This document shows, piece by piece, positions 56,801-64,000 of a DNA stretch of 64,000 nucleotides; position 1 is the first letter of the stretch; each line of letters starts with the position of its first letter. Where the stretch lies: the NCBI RefSeq assembly GCF_024169925.1, contig NZ_JALJXF010000001.1:1308001-1372000 (forward strand). The letters run 5' to 3'. Below the pieces are notes generated by a model. It did not search any database and had not been told where the DNA came from. It worked only from the letters and a program-made list of their open reading frames with translations. Origin of the DNA: Methylorubrum extorquens. GTDB taxonomy: Bacteria > Pseudomonadota > Alphaproteobacteria > Rhizobiales > Beijerinckiaceae. The translations under genes and the position numbers were made by a program.

Positions 56801-57331
56801 GCCGAGGATCGCGTCGGCGAGCACGTTGTCGGTCTCGATCTCGAACGCCTCGCGCGACTGGTTGTCGTCGAGCACCACGAAGCGGGCCGGCACGTTGGCC
56901 TCGAACGGGAACATATGCAGCAGCCGCTCGCAGAGCGCGTGCAGGGTCTCGATCTTGAGGCCGCCCGGCGTCTCGACGGCGCGGGCGAACAGACGGCGGG
57001 CGAGCCGCAAGGTGTCGCGGGCGGGCCGCTCGCCGGTGAGTTCGGTGAGCTCCGCGGTCAGCGCCGCGTCGTCCAGCGTCACCCAGCGGCCGAGGCGCTG
57101 GAACACGCGGATCGACATGTTGGCGGCCGCCGCCTTGGTGAAGGTGAGGCAGAGGATGCGGCCGGGTGGTGCCCCGTCGAGGAGCAAGCGCAGCACCCGG
57201 TCGGTGAGCACCTTGGTCTTGCCCGCCCCCGCATTGGCCGAGACCCAGGCCGAGAGGCGCGGGTCGGCGGCCCGGCGCTGGGCCCCCTTGGTCAGGTCAT
57301 CGACGGTGAAGCCGGTCAGCGGGGCGTTCAC
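53888..57331 (-). CDS. addA: AddA helicase-nuclease, double-strand break repair
   Basis: This 1147-residue UvrD-like helicase with a C-terminal RecB nuclease has Walker A ANAGAGKT (32-39). Others include LTFTKAAAANM (motif Ia), VDEAQDTNPQQW (Walker B), VGDPKQSIYSFQGADPREFE and VMTVHGAKGLEAPVVVVIDG (motif V region). The nuclease reads GRIDRLVVEDGRVILCDFKT. With AddB it processes broken ends for RecA, the alphaproteobacterial RecBCD equivalent. GTG 57331 overlaps the AddB TGA stop (GTGA), so translation is coupled. Confidence 0.95.
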   Translation of the reverse strand: MNAPLTGFTVDDLTKGAQRRAADPRLSAWVSANAGAGKTKVLTDRVLRLLLDGAPPGRILCLTFTKAAAANMSIRVFQRLGRWVTLDDAALTAELTELTGERPARDTLRLARRLFARAVETPGGLKIETLHALCERLLHMFPFEANVPARFVVLDDNQSREAFEIETDNVLADAILGGNQALSDALAVVGAEASGDTLRDAIRSAMRTRALFSDHRALEPALARLPRALALPDGASVETIETEILEGSSLGDWREFAGRLRTGKATDEKLADGLVAAQAALDTGKALAPYRSVFFTDKDEPRAAKSFGTKAVPEDVKQALLDEQARLIPLFDSLRAARALARTLGLFRLAAEIHRRVEAQKTRLGALDFDDLIHKTLDLLSRVGASWVLYKLDRGVDHVLVDEAQDTNPQQWEILRTLTAEFAAGEGARGLTRTRFAVGDPKQSIYSFQGADPREFELTRRAWEQAAEGAGLDFADVSLRLSFRTANHVLAAVDAVFGVPEHFAGLSFDAGAPGTVHASARAGVPGAVELWGIEEPADAEEPDAWAAPVDAPEPNAPAIVTARRIARAVKIWTTKGDACGRVWRPGDVLILVRKRSAAFEEVIRAMKGLGVPVAGQDRLEVAGHIAVLDLVAAGRAGLLPADDLTLATALKTPLVGLSDDDLNRICARRPFAETLEDALTRHAEAGDGAAIRGLAALRLWIQLSAENGPFGFYAALLGPHGGRSRLVARLGGEAGDAIDVFLAQAADAENGGDAPCLDAFLADYIVRPGRNKSGLSVKRDLESGRDEVRVMTVHGAKGLEAPVVVVIDGCEPLGRNDPPLLGLDHSADGPLPPVWTGGRTQDCAATLTARSALQARAREEHNRLLYVAMTRAADHLVIAPYRGATRETPASWCEMVRIGLERGLGAGEALETEHGPITIWRDGAAAAPAAAVEATAPPEPEVVPDWLFSAAAPEAEAAPPLSPSGALGAADEQRQSRRRLGDAEARRRGALVHSLLEHLPRIEPARRAEAADRFARARAPTLEEAKRKDLVRSVLRLIEAPDLAPLFSAQARAEVALSGRIIVEGIERDVTGRIDRLVVEDGRVILCDFKTGRPPEDDAPLPEREAAQVSLYARLAAAIWPEHAIVALLVWTSGPVVRRVEGSRLGL

Positions 57332-60300
57332 GCGGCTTCTCCTTCGCCGCCCAGCGACCATTCGAGCACGCGGGCGAGGTGATCGTACTCGTTGTAGGCG
57401 CGCTCGTATTGCGGATAGGGGCGCGACAGGTAGGCGGCTTCGCCGGTCATGTAGCGGGCGATCAACCCGCGCAGGCGCTGCCAGTGCTCCTCGACGATGG
57501 CCTCGACCGCCCGCGCATCACCCGGCGGCGGCTTGATCGGGATCGGCCGGAACGGCTCGCGCCCGCCCGAGGCGTGGACGTAGAGCAGATCCGGCGGGGA
57601 GGCGGCCTTCAGCCCCTCGAAGGCGCCGTGCATCAGCATTGCCGCCTCCAGGGTGAGCTGGGGCGAGAAACCGGCGAAGACCGTGCGGTTGCTCGGCGGC
57701 GTGCCGGTCTTGAAATCGACGATGCAGTAGCTGCCGTCGGCGCGGGCCTCGATCCGGTCGGCGCGGGCCGAGAGGGTGAAGGTTCGCTCGCCCAGGGGGA
57801 TCGTCACCTTGCCCGAGCGCTCGGCGTGGATCGTGCGCAAGCCCTGACGCTGGCTCGCCTCCCATTCGAGGAAAGCGACGGCCATGCGCTCGTAGCGGGG
57901 AAACCACTCGGCGTAGAGTTCCGGGTACTGATCCTCAAGCGGGCCGAACGCATCTAGGGCGATGGTCAGGAGTAGGGTTTCAGCGTCTGCCGGCAGCGCG
58001 CCGGGATGGGCTGCGGAAAAATCGCCGAGGACCTTGTGGATCAGGCTGCCGCGCTCGGCCGCGCCCGGCACCACGGCGATCGGCTCCAGTGCTTCCAATC
58101 CCAGGATATGCCGGGCGTAGATCGAGTAGGGGTCGCGCACCAGCGTCTCGATCTCGGTGACGCTGAGGCGCTCCGGGAACAGCGCCGGGTCGGGCTTCGG
58201 CGCCGGGCGCTTGAGGCGCGGCGGCGCTGCCTCCTGGCCGCGGTCGAGCCGCGCGGCGAGCCCGCGCAGGCGCCCGCCGCGGGCGATGGCCCCGGCCCAG
58301 ACCGCATCCCCGCCGAAGGCGCGCAGGCGCTGGAGGAAGCGCGACGGCACGGTCGGCGAGCCCTCCCGCTTGGCCGCGCGGGTCACGACGGCATCGTGGG
58401 TGCCGAGCCCCTGCACGAAATCGTGGGCAGCCTGGCCGATCCGCCGCTCCGGCGGGCTCAGGCCCACATCCCCGCGCATCGGCCGGTTGAGAAAGGCGTC
58501 GGTGGTCTGGCGCACCGGCCAGACCGCCTCGTCGAGCCCACCCAGCACGATGCGATCGACGGAGAGCAGGCGCGCTTCGAGCGGCCCGAGGATGCGCAGG
58601 CGCGGATGCGCGTCCCGCTGCGCGCAGGCCACGGTGCGGTCGCGAGCGAGCGCGGTGAAGAAGGCGGCGTAGTCGGAGAACCGGCCCGGCAGCTCTTCCT
58701 GCTCGGCGGATTCGAGAGCGTCGAACAGGCCGTCGAGGGTCTCGAGGGAGGGATCGTCGGTCTCGTCCGCGTCGCCATCCTCCGCCCCGCCCATCATCCG
58801 CTCGCAGGCCTGGCGGTGCCCGGCGGCGAGCGCTACGAGGTTGCCGATCTCGGGCTGCCGATCGGTGCGGAACACATCGAGGGCGATCTCCAGCCGGTCG
58901 AGGATTTGCTCGGCCAGATCCCAATCGACCGGCTTCAGGCGCTTCTTGGCGCGCGGCACCCGCTCGGTGGCGTTCCGTTGCAGCGTCACCGCCGCGCGCA
59001 TCCCATCGAAACTGTTCTTCGGAATCGGGGCGGGGCCGCGTAGCCCCCCGATTTCCAGGGCCGCGGCCGCGCGCACGACCTCGCTGCGGGTGAGCCCGAG
59101 CCGGACGAAGGGGTGGGCGAGAAGCGCGATGACGCGGGCCGGTGCCATCTCGGCGGCGAGTTCGGCAACGAGCCGGGCGAAGCGCCCCGCCTGCGAGCGC
59201 GCCAGACTCAGGCCCGCTGAATCCTCCGCCGTGATGCCCCAGCGCGCGAGTTCGGCCGAGACGCGCAGCGCCAATCCGCGGTCGGGCGTGACGAGGGCCG
59301 CGGTGGCGCCGGGTGTCTCCAGCGTTTCGCGGAGCGCCAGCGCGGCGACCAGCGCCTCCTCGCGCTCGTCCGCCGCCTCGACCACGGCGAGGCCCGCCAT
59401 GCCCTCCTGCGCGAGGGTCATCCGCTCGGCCGCATCGAGCCCGGCCCAGGCGTCGGTGGTCTCGGCCGGGCGCAGGGCCTGCGACAGCAGCTTTTCGCGT
59501 GCCACCGCCTCGGGCGGGAGAGCCCCTAGCGTCTCGATATCCTGACGCTCGACGGCAAAGCCCCTCGGCCCGGTCAGCGCACGCAGGATTGCCTGCGGAT
59601 GGCCGTGGGCGACCTCCTCGCGCTTGCCGCCGGCGCCGTCGATGGCCTCCCAGCCCTCCGCATCGAGGTGCAGGTCGAGCCCCGGCAGCACCACCGCGCC
59701 GCGGGGCAGGCGGGCCACCGCCGCGATCAGCCGGGCAGTGGCGGGCACCGAGCCGGTGGAGCCGGCCACGACCACCGGATCGCCCGGCCGCTCGCGGAAG
59801 AGCCGGTCGGCCTCGGCCAGCACGAGGCGGCGGGCGCGGGCGGTGGGGTCGGCCAGCGAACGGGCGGCGAGGATGTCGGGCCAGTGCTCGGCGGCGATCT
59901 TCAGGAAGTCGAGGGTGAGGCGGAAATAGCGCGAATGCTCGGCCTCCACCGCGGCCGCGATCTCGCTCCAGGGCAGTCCCTCGACGGTCAGCGCGTCCAT
60001 CAGCCCTTCGAGGTCGGCGGCGAGCGCCACCGCGTCGGCAGGGGAGGAGGGGACGAGAAAGGGCACCTCGTCGTCGATGGGCAGGAGTTCGCGGTCCACC
60101 GTCTCCGCCCATTTCTGAACGAGGCGGGCCAGGATCAGCCGGCGCTCCAGCGCGGGGATCGAGGGGTAGAGCAGGTCTTCCGGCGTCTCCAGAAGCGTGT
60201 TGGACGAGAGGTCGAGCTCCGCCTCGTCGGCCTCGCCCAGCGGGATCATCCGCGGCAGCAGGGCCGCGCCGCCGAGGCGTTGCGCCAGCACGGTCGAGAG

Positions 60301-60471
60301 TGCGCGCACCGCCCGCTGCGTCGGCAGGTAAAGCGTTACCGAGGCCAGCGCCAAGGGATCGCCGCCGACCGCGCCAACGAGGCGGCCCGAGACGAGGGCG
60401 TCCGCCAGCGTCGGCAGGAACGGCGCGCCGGGGGGAATCGTGAAGACGCGGGGGGCGGCGCTCGCGGACAT
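57328..60471 (-). CDS. addB: AddB nuclease, double-strand break repair
   Basis: This 1047-residue AddB has an inactive helicase-like half (SLSPTQRAVRALSTVLAQ-type TLYLPTQRAVRALSTVLAQR and LGLTRSEVVRAAAALEIGG regions) and a C-terminal RecB-type nuclease, ADRIEARADGSYCIVDFKTG. No [4Fe-4S] cysteines were noted. The start ATG 60471 follows a hydrophobic-free N-terminus. It is the upstream partner of addA with a one-codon overlap. Confidence 0.93.
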   Translation of the reverse strand: MSASAAPRVFTIPPGAPFLPTLADALVSGRLVGAVGGDPLALASVTLYLPTQRAVRALSTVLAQRLGGAALLPRMIPLGEADEAELDLSSNTLLETPEDLLYPSIPALERRLILARLVQKWAETVDRELLPIDDEVPFLVPSSPADAVALAADLEGLMDALTVEGLPWSEIAAAVEAEHSRYFRLTLDFLKIAAEHWPDILAARSLADPTARARRLVLAEADRLFRERPGDPVVVAGSTGSVPATARLIAAVARLPRGAVVLPGLDLHLDAEGWEAIDGAGGKREEVAHGHPQAILRALTGPRGFAVERQDIETLGALPPEAVAREKLLSQALRPAETTDAWAGLDAAERMTLAQEGMAGLAVVEAADEREEALVAALALRETLETPGATAALVTPDRGLALRVSAELARWGITAEDSAGLSLARSQAGRFARLVAELAAEMAPARVIALLAHPFVRLGLTRSEVVRAAAALEIGGLRGPAPIPKNSFDGMRAAVTLQRNATERVPRAKKRLKPVDWDLAEQILDRLEIALDVFRTDRQPEIGNLVALAAGHRQACERMMGGAEDGDADETDDPSLETLDGLFDALESAEQEELPGRFSDYAAFFTALARDRTVACAQRDAHPRLRILGPLEARLLSVDRIVLGGLDEAVWPVRQTTDAFLNRPMRGDVGLSPPERRIGQAAHDFVQGLGTHDAVVTRAAKREGSPTVPSRFLQRLRAFGGDAVWAGAIARGGRLRGLAARLDRGQEAAPPRLKRPAPKPDPALFPERLSVTEIETLVRDPYSIYARHILGLEALEPIAVVPGAAERGSLIHKVLGDFSAAHPGALPADAETLLLTIALDAFGPLEDQYPELYAEWFPRYERMAVAFLEWEASQRQGLRTIHAERSGKVTIPLGERTFTLSARADRIEARADGSYCIVDFKTGTPPSNRTVFAGFSPQLTLEAAMLMHGAFEGLKAASPPDLLYVHASGGREPFRPIPIKPPPGDARAVEAIVEEHWQRLRGLIARYMTGEAAYLSRPYPQYERAYNEYDHLARVLEWSLGGEGEAA

Positions 60472-60696
60472 GCTCGACGGTTTGAACCTGAGGCTCTGCG
60501 GCCGGGACCGACCACCTGAGGGCAAGATGGTGAAGGCTTTCGAAAAGAGGCAGGCGCCGGCCTCGGCCGCTCCGCCCGTCGTTCGAGCTTTGTTCTAGCA
60601 TGTGGCGGCGATTTGTGGAGGGCCGCCTGTTCGCCGCACCAGGCTTGGCTTATCTCCTCCGCCGTTCCCCGACAGGGCAGCGCAGTAGGCGGACCG

Positions 60697-62133
60697 GTGG
60701 AAGAAGTTTTCATCCGATGGCTCGGCTCGACGGCCTCGCTCCGCAGCGAGATCGTCACGGCCATCGGCCTCGTGCTCACGTTCGGCGTCAGCGTCCATGT
60801 GCTGCTGCGCAAGCGCGTGGTCGGCGCGGCGATCGGCTGGATCGGGCTGGCTTGGCTGGCACCTGTGTTCGGGACGTTGCTCTACCTCACCTTCGGCATC
60901 AACCGGGTGGAGCGGCGCGCCCGCCGGCTGAAGCGGCGCCCCTCGCAGACCATCGACGAGACGCCGCAGCCCTCCGCCCACGTGCCCGAGCGCTACCACG
61001 CCCTCGACTTGGCGGTGCAAGCGGTCACCGGCCTGCCGACGGTGGCGGGCAATCGGTTCGAGATGTTCCGCAACGGCGACGAGGCCTATCCGGCGATGCT
61101 GGCGGCGATCGGTGAGGCGCGCCGCAGCGTCGCCCTGTCGAGCTACATCTTTCGCGACGACGCCACCGGCCGCGCGTTCTGCGACGCGCTGAAGGCGGCG
61201 CAGGATCGCGGCGCCGAGGTGCGCGTGATCCTCGACGGCATCGGCAGCGGCTATTTCTTCCCGGCCGCGTGGCGGCATCTGCGCCGGCTCGGGGTGCCGG
61301 CCGGCCTGTTCATGCACTCCGTCCTGCCCTGGCGGATGCCGTTCCTGAACCTGCGCACGCACAAGAAGCTGCTGATCCTCGACGGGAGGGTCGCCTTCAC
61401 CGGCGGCGTCAACATCTCCGACGGCAACCGGGTCTCGGAGAAGCCGGACTTTCCGATCCGCGACACGCATTTCCGGATCGAGGGCCCGGTGGTCGAGCAC
61501 CTGACCCAGGCCTTCATCGCCGATTGGCTGTTCGTCAGCGACGAGGAGTTGGAAGGCGAAGCGTGGCTGCCGCCACTGGCGCCGGCCGGCGCGGTCACCG
61601 CCCGCGTCGTCACCTCCGGCCCGGACGCCGATATCGAGAAGATCGCGACCGTGGTGCTCCAGGCGATCGCCTGCGCGAAGGAGTCGATCCGGCTGACGAC
61701 GCCCTATTTCCTGCCCAACGAACTCGTGCTGAACGCACTCAGCCTCGCGGCGGCCCGGGGGATCGCAGTCGATGTCGTCATCCCGCGCGAGAGCGACCAC
61801 CGCTTCGTCGATTGGGCGACCCGCGGCCATATCGATCCGCTCCTGAAGAGCGGCGTGCGGGTCTGGATCGACGAGCCGCCCTTCGATCACTCGAAGGCGA
61901 TGACCGTCGATGGGCAATGGTGCTTCATCGGCAGCGCGAATTGGGATTCGCGCAGCTTCCGCCTGAACTTCGAGCTCAACGTGGAGGTCTACGACGTGGC
62001 GCTGGCCCGGGCGCTCGAAGCGTTCATTGCGACGAAGTTTCAGACCCCCCTGCGCCAGGCCGACCTCGACGCCCGCTCGCTCCCCGTACGCCTGCGCGAC
62101 GCAGCCGTCCGACTGCTTCTGCCATACCTCTGA
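60697..62133 (+). CDS. cls: Cardiolipin synthase, PLD superfamily
   Basis: This 478-residue membrane enzyme starts at GTG 60697. It has two N-terminal helices (VTAIGLVLTFGVSVHVLL and GAAIGWIGLAWLAPVFGTLL), then two phospholipase D HKD motifs: THKKLLILDGRVAFTGG and DHSKAMTVDGQWCFIGS. It condenses two phosphatidylglycerols to cardiolipin. Its last 110 bases overlap the convergent EEP-family gene. Confidence 0.93.
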   Translation: MEEVFIRWLGSTASLRSEIVTAIGLVLTFGVSVHVLLRKRVVGAAIGWIGLAWLAPVFGTLLYLTFGINRVERRARRLKRRPSQTIDETPQPSAHVPERYHALDLAVQAVTGLPTVAGNRFEMFRNGDEAYPAMLAAIGEARRSVALSSYIFRDDATGRAFCDALKAAQDRGAEVRVILDGIGSGYFFPAAWRHLRRLGVPAGLFMHSVLPWRMPFLNLRTHKKLLILDGRVAFTGGVNISDGNRVSEKPDFPIRDTHFRIEGPVVEHLTQAFIADWLFVSDEELEGEAWLPPLAPAGAVTARVVTSGPDADIEKIATVVLQAIACAKESIRLTTPYFLPNELVLNALSLAAARGIAVDVVIPRESDHRFVDWATRGHIDPLLKSGVRVWIDEPPFDHSKAMTVDGQWCFIGSANWDSRSFRLNFELNVEVYDVALARALEAFIATKFQTPLRQADLDARSLPVRLRDAAVRLLLPYL

Positions 62134-62803
62134 GCCGGCCGACCGAGGCGGTCCCCTCCGGCGCGGGGGAGAGGTGCACCACGATCGGGTGATGGTCGGA
62201 GAGCCCGCGGGGCAGGACCATGCGCTCGTGGCAGACGAGCCCGCGCACGAGGCAGCGGTCGAGCCGCAGCGGCAGCACATCGACCATGGCGTGGGTCGGC
62301 CGCCGGGGGCCGACATCGCGGAAGCCCGGCAGCAGCGCCGGGCCGACGATGTTGTAATCGCCGAGCACCGCAGCGCGCGGCGGCAGGTGGCTCTCGATCC
62401 GCCGCAACTGGCGCCGATTCAGCACCTGCCCGTGCGAGAGATGCACGTTGGCGACGCCGAACTCGCCGGTGTCGAGCACCTGGCAGACCCGGTCGATCAG
62501 TACCCCCGGGGGAAGGGTGACGATCTCGGGCGGGTTGGGCCACGGCGTCGGGCTCCACATCGCCGGACCGTGGATGCGGCCGGGCAATTGCGCCCAGGCA
62601 TAGACCCCGCCGACCCGCTTGGTCAGCGCCGCGATCTCCTTCGTCGCCTCCTGCATCAGTAGGAAATCCGGCCGCTCCTGCTCGATCAGCGTCACGAGGC
62701 AATCCACCGCCGCGCCGGTGCGGCGCAGCAGGTTCCAACTCACGATCTTCTTCGTGTTCGGACCCGGCTCGGCGGTAATCGGAGGGGGACGTCTGAGGAG
62801 CAT
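62024..62803 (-). CDS. Endonuclease/exonuclease/phosphatase family protein
   Basis: This 259-residue protein has EEP-fold motifs in order: KIVSWNLLRRT, FLLMQEATKEI (catalytic Glu), VANVHLSHGQVL, LGDYNIVGPA (N-type) and GLSDHHPIVVHLS (catalytic Asp-His). It may hydrolyse nucleic acid or phospholipid-type phosphodiesters. The tail of about 40 residues after SDHHP is Gly/Arg-rich and encoded on the antisense of the cls 3' end. That overlap suggests a recent 3' extension. Confidence 0.83.
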   Translation of the reverse strand: MLLRRPPPITAEPGPNTKKIVSWNLLRRTGAAVDCLVTLIEQERPDFLLMQEATKEIAALTKRVGGVYAWAQLPGRIHGPAMWSPTPWPNPPEIVTLPPGVLIDRVCQVLDTGEFGVANVHLSHGQVLNRRQLRRIESHLPPRAAVLGDYNIVGPALLPGFRDVGPRRPTHAMVDVLPLRLDRCLVRGLVCHERMVLPRGLSDHHPIVVHLSPAPEGTASVGRLRGMAEAVGRLRRAGVRGASGRRGRPGAGGSETSSQ

Positions 62804-62882
62804 GGCAGTCCGTTTGCCCGGATCACGTGACGGCTTCAGGGCGACGGGGAGGCAATGCGCGGAGGGCGGATCGGTTCGCGCA

Positions 62883-63722
62883 TCACTGCGCCGTGCCAGG
62901 GTCCTTCCCCTGATTTTGCCCGCGATTCTGCCCATGATTCTTGCGGTCGAGGAAAGCCCCGATGCCGTCTTCCGCCGCCCGCGCCAGCATGTTCTGCGTC
63001 ATCACCCGGCCGGCATGGGCGTAGGCCTCAGCCAACGGCATCTCCAGTTGCTCGTAGAAGGCCCGCTTGCCGACCCGCACGGTGCATGGGCTGCGCGCGG
63101 CGATCCCTGCGGCGAGCGCCTTCGCGGCGGCCAGAGCGCCGCTCGCTTCCACCACGTCGTTGACGAGGCCGAGGCGCCGGGCCTCCACCGCATCCGCCAT
63201 GTCGGCGGTGAGCAGCATCCGCATCGCCGCCTTGCGCGAGAGGTTGCGCGAGAGCGCTACCATCGGCGTCGAGCAGAACAGGCCGATCTGCACGCCCGGC
63301 GTGGCGAAGCGCGCCTGCGCCCCCGCCACGGCCAGATCGCAGGACGCCACGAGCTGGCAACCGGCCGCCGTCGCGACGCCCTCCACCGCGGCGATCACCG
63401 GCTGGGGCAAGGCGGGGATCGCCATCATCACGTCTGAGCACAGCGCGAACAGCGCCTCGAACCGTTTCGCGCCGCGGTCGGGGTCGCTGCGGTAGCCCGT
63501 CATCTCCTTGAGGTCGTGGCCGGCGCAGAAAGCGGGGCCCGCCCCTGCCAGCACCACGGCGCGCACCGCGTCGTCACCGGCGAGGTCGGCGAAAGTAGCG
63601 CGCAGCGCTTCGAGCAAGGCAAGGGAGAGGGCGTTGCGGGCACTCGGCCGGTTGAGCGTCAGGGTCGCGACGCCGTCGCGGTCCTCACGCAGCAGAAGAG
63701 GGTTCGTGCCGGTTTCGCCCAT
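62883..63722 (-). CDS. Enoyl-CoA hydratase/isomerase family protein (ECHDC3-like)
   Basis: This 279-residue crotonase-fold protein has oxyanion-hole motifs GPAFCAGHDLKEM and EGVATAAGCQLVASCDLAVA. The first is diagnostic for the ECHDC3-like branch. ATG 63722 has AGGA six bases upstream, which decides against ATG 63728. The C-terminus is an unusual polar tail (DRKNHGQNRGQNQGKDPGTA). The substrate is unknown. Confidence 0.9.
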   Translation of the reverse strand: MGETGTNPLLLREDRDGVATLTLNRPSARNALSLALLEALRATFADLAGDDAVRAVVLAGAGPAFCAGHDLKEMTGYRSDPDRGAKRFEALFALCSDVMMAIPALPQPVIAAVEGVATAAGCQLVASCDLAVAGAQARFATPGVQIGLFCSTPMVALSRNLSRKAAMRMLLTADMADAVEARRLGLVNDVVEASGALAAAKALAAGIAARSPCTVRVGKRAFYEQLEMPLAEAYAHAGRVMTQNMLARAAEDGIGAFLDRKNHGQNRGQNQGKDPGTAQ

Positions 63723-63863
63723 GAGCATCCTCGTCGCGCCGATGTCATGAGGCGTGTTCTCGCGCGCCGTGACAAGCGCGGCAATGCCGCCCCCTAGCCC
63801 GCTGTTGTGCGGTGCCATACCGTGCGCCGCACCAAAGCCCTGCCAGCCTGGAGATCGCCTCCG

Positions 63864-64000
63864 TTGACCGACGAGACCACCCGCCCCACCACCCGCACGC
63901 CCGACCACGCCATCGAGCCGATCTTCGCCGAGCGCTGGTCGCCACGCGTCTTCACCGGGGAGACGGTGCCGGAAGCCGAATTGCTGCGGATGTTCGAGGC
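63864..64000 (+). CDS. Nitroreductase family protein, N-terminal part (runs off window)
   Basis: TTG 63864 starts a frame giving TDETTRPTTRTPDHAIEPIF, then AERWSPRVFTGETVPEAELL. That is the FMN-binding start of nitroreductases (x-R-x-S-P-R-x-F). The rest lies beyond the window. It is divergent from the hydratase gene. Confidence 0.75.
   Translation, partial: MTDETTRPTTRTPDHAIEPIFAERWSPRVFTGETVPEAELLRMFE

Overview
The window is high-GC alphaproteobacterial chromosome, most like Methylobacterium/Methylorubrum (Hyphomicrobiales). This rests on MucR/Ros regulators, an EcfG-type sigma factor, a giant GPR-like polar-growth coiled-coil protein, an AccD with a degraded zinc ribbon, and many long antisense open frames caused by GC-rich codons. 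No rRNA, tRNA, insertion sequence, phage or CRISPR array was seen. This is core chromosome with some lineage-specific genes.

Layout. 1-4.2 kb: the 5' part of prmA; a stress-looking stretch with a perfect-consensus EcfG-type promoter, a possible NepR-like ORF and an Rmf/CrpP-like protein; an orphan modA; a DUF5872/SAP-like protein with a second EcfG-like promoter; argC. 5-10 kb: a zinc-less MucR paralogue, a small ORF, an NrtR-like regulator, thiE-thiD and an XRE-cupin regulator closed by a strong terminator. 10-18.4 kb: one 2743-residue membrane-anchored coiled-coil protein. 18.8-25.6 kb: an Hpt protein, a ferredoxin, a membrane protein, a CoxE-type VWA protein, a second MucR, a sigma factor whose N-terminus resembles its own anti-sigma factor NepR, and a class II glutamine amidotransferase.

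25.8-32 kb is the most unusual locus. It holds a fused ActC-ActD (NrfD plus DUF3341) protein translationally coupled to an ActF-like protein. These are membrane subunits of alternative complex III, here without the ActA, ActB and ActE redox subunits. Divergent from them is an 869-residue ABC-transporter-like protein whose ATPase motifs are degraded. 32-46 kb: an L,D-transpeptidase, an MBL-fold hydrolase, an amino-acid permease, a histidine kinase-response regulator-TenA operon, an Ala/Pro/Lys-rich membrane protein, a DEAD-box helicase, two divergent sulfotransferases, an HD-GYP protein with a pseudo-receiver, a HIT protein and NudC.

47-64 kb is a housekeeping block: trpA-accD-folC, then trxA and addB-addA on the opposite strand. 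An outer-membrane barrel gene and a PQQ-type sugar dehydrogenase gene sit between members of this block. It ends with a cardiolipin synthase whose 3' end overlaps a convergent phosphatase/endonuclease gene, an enoyl-CoA hydratase and the start of a nitroreductase. REP-like palindromes of a type common in Hyphomicrobiales lie at 9.2, 20.2 and 25.7 kb.
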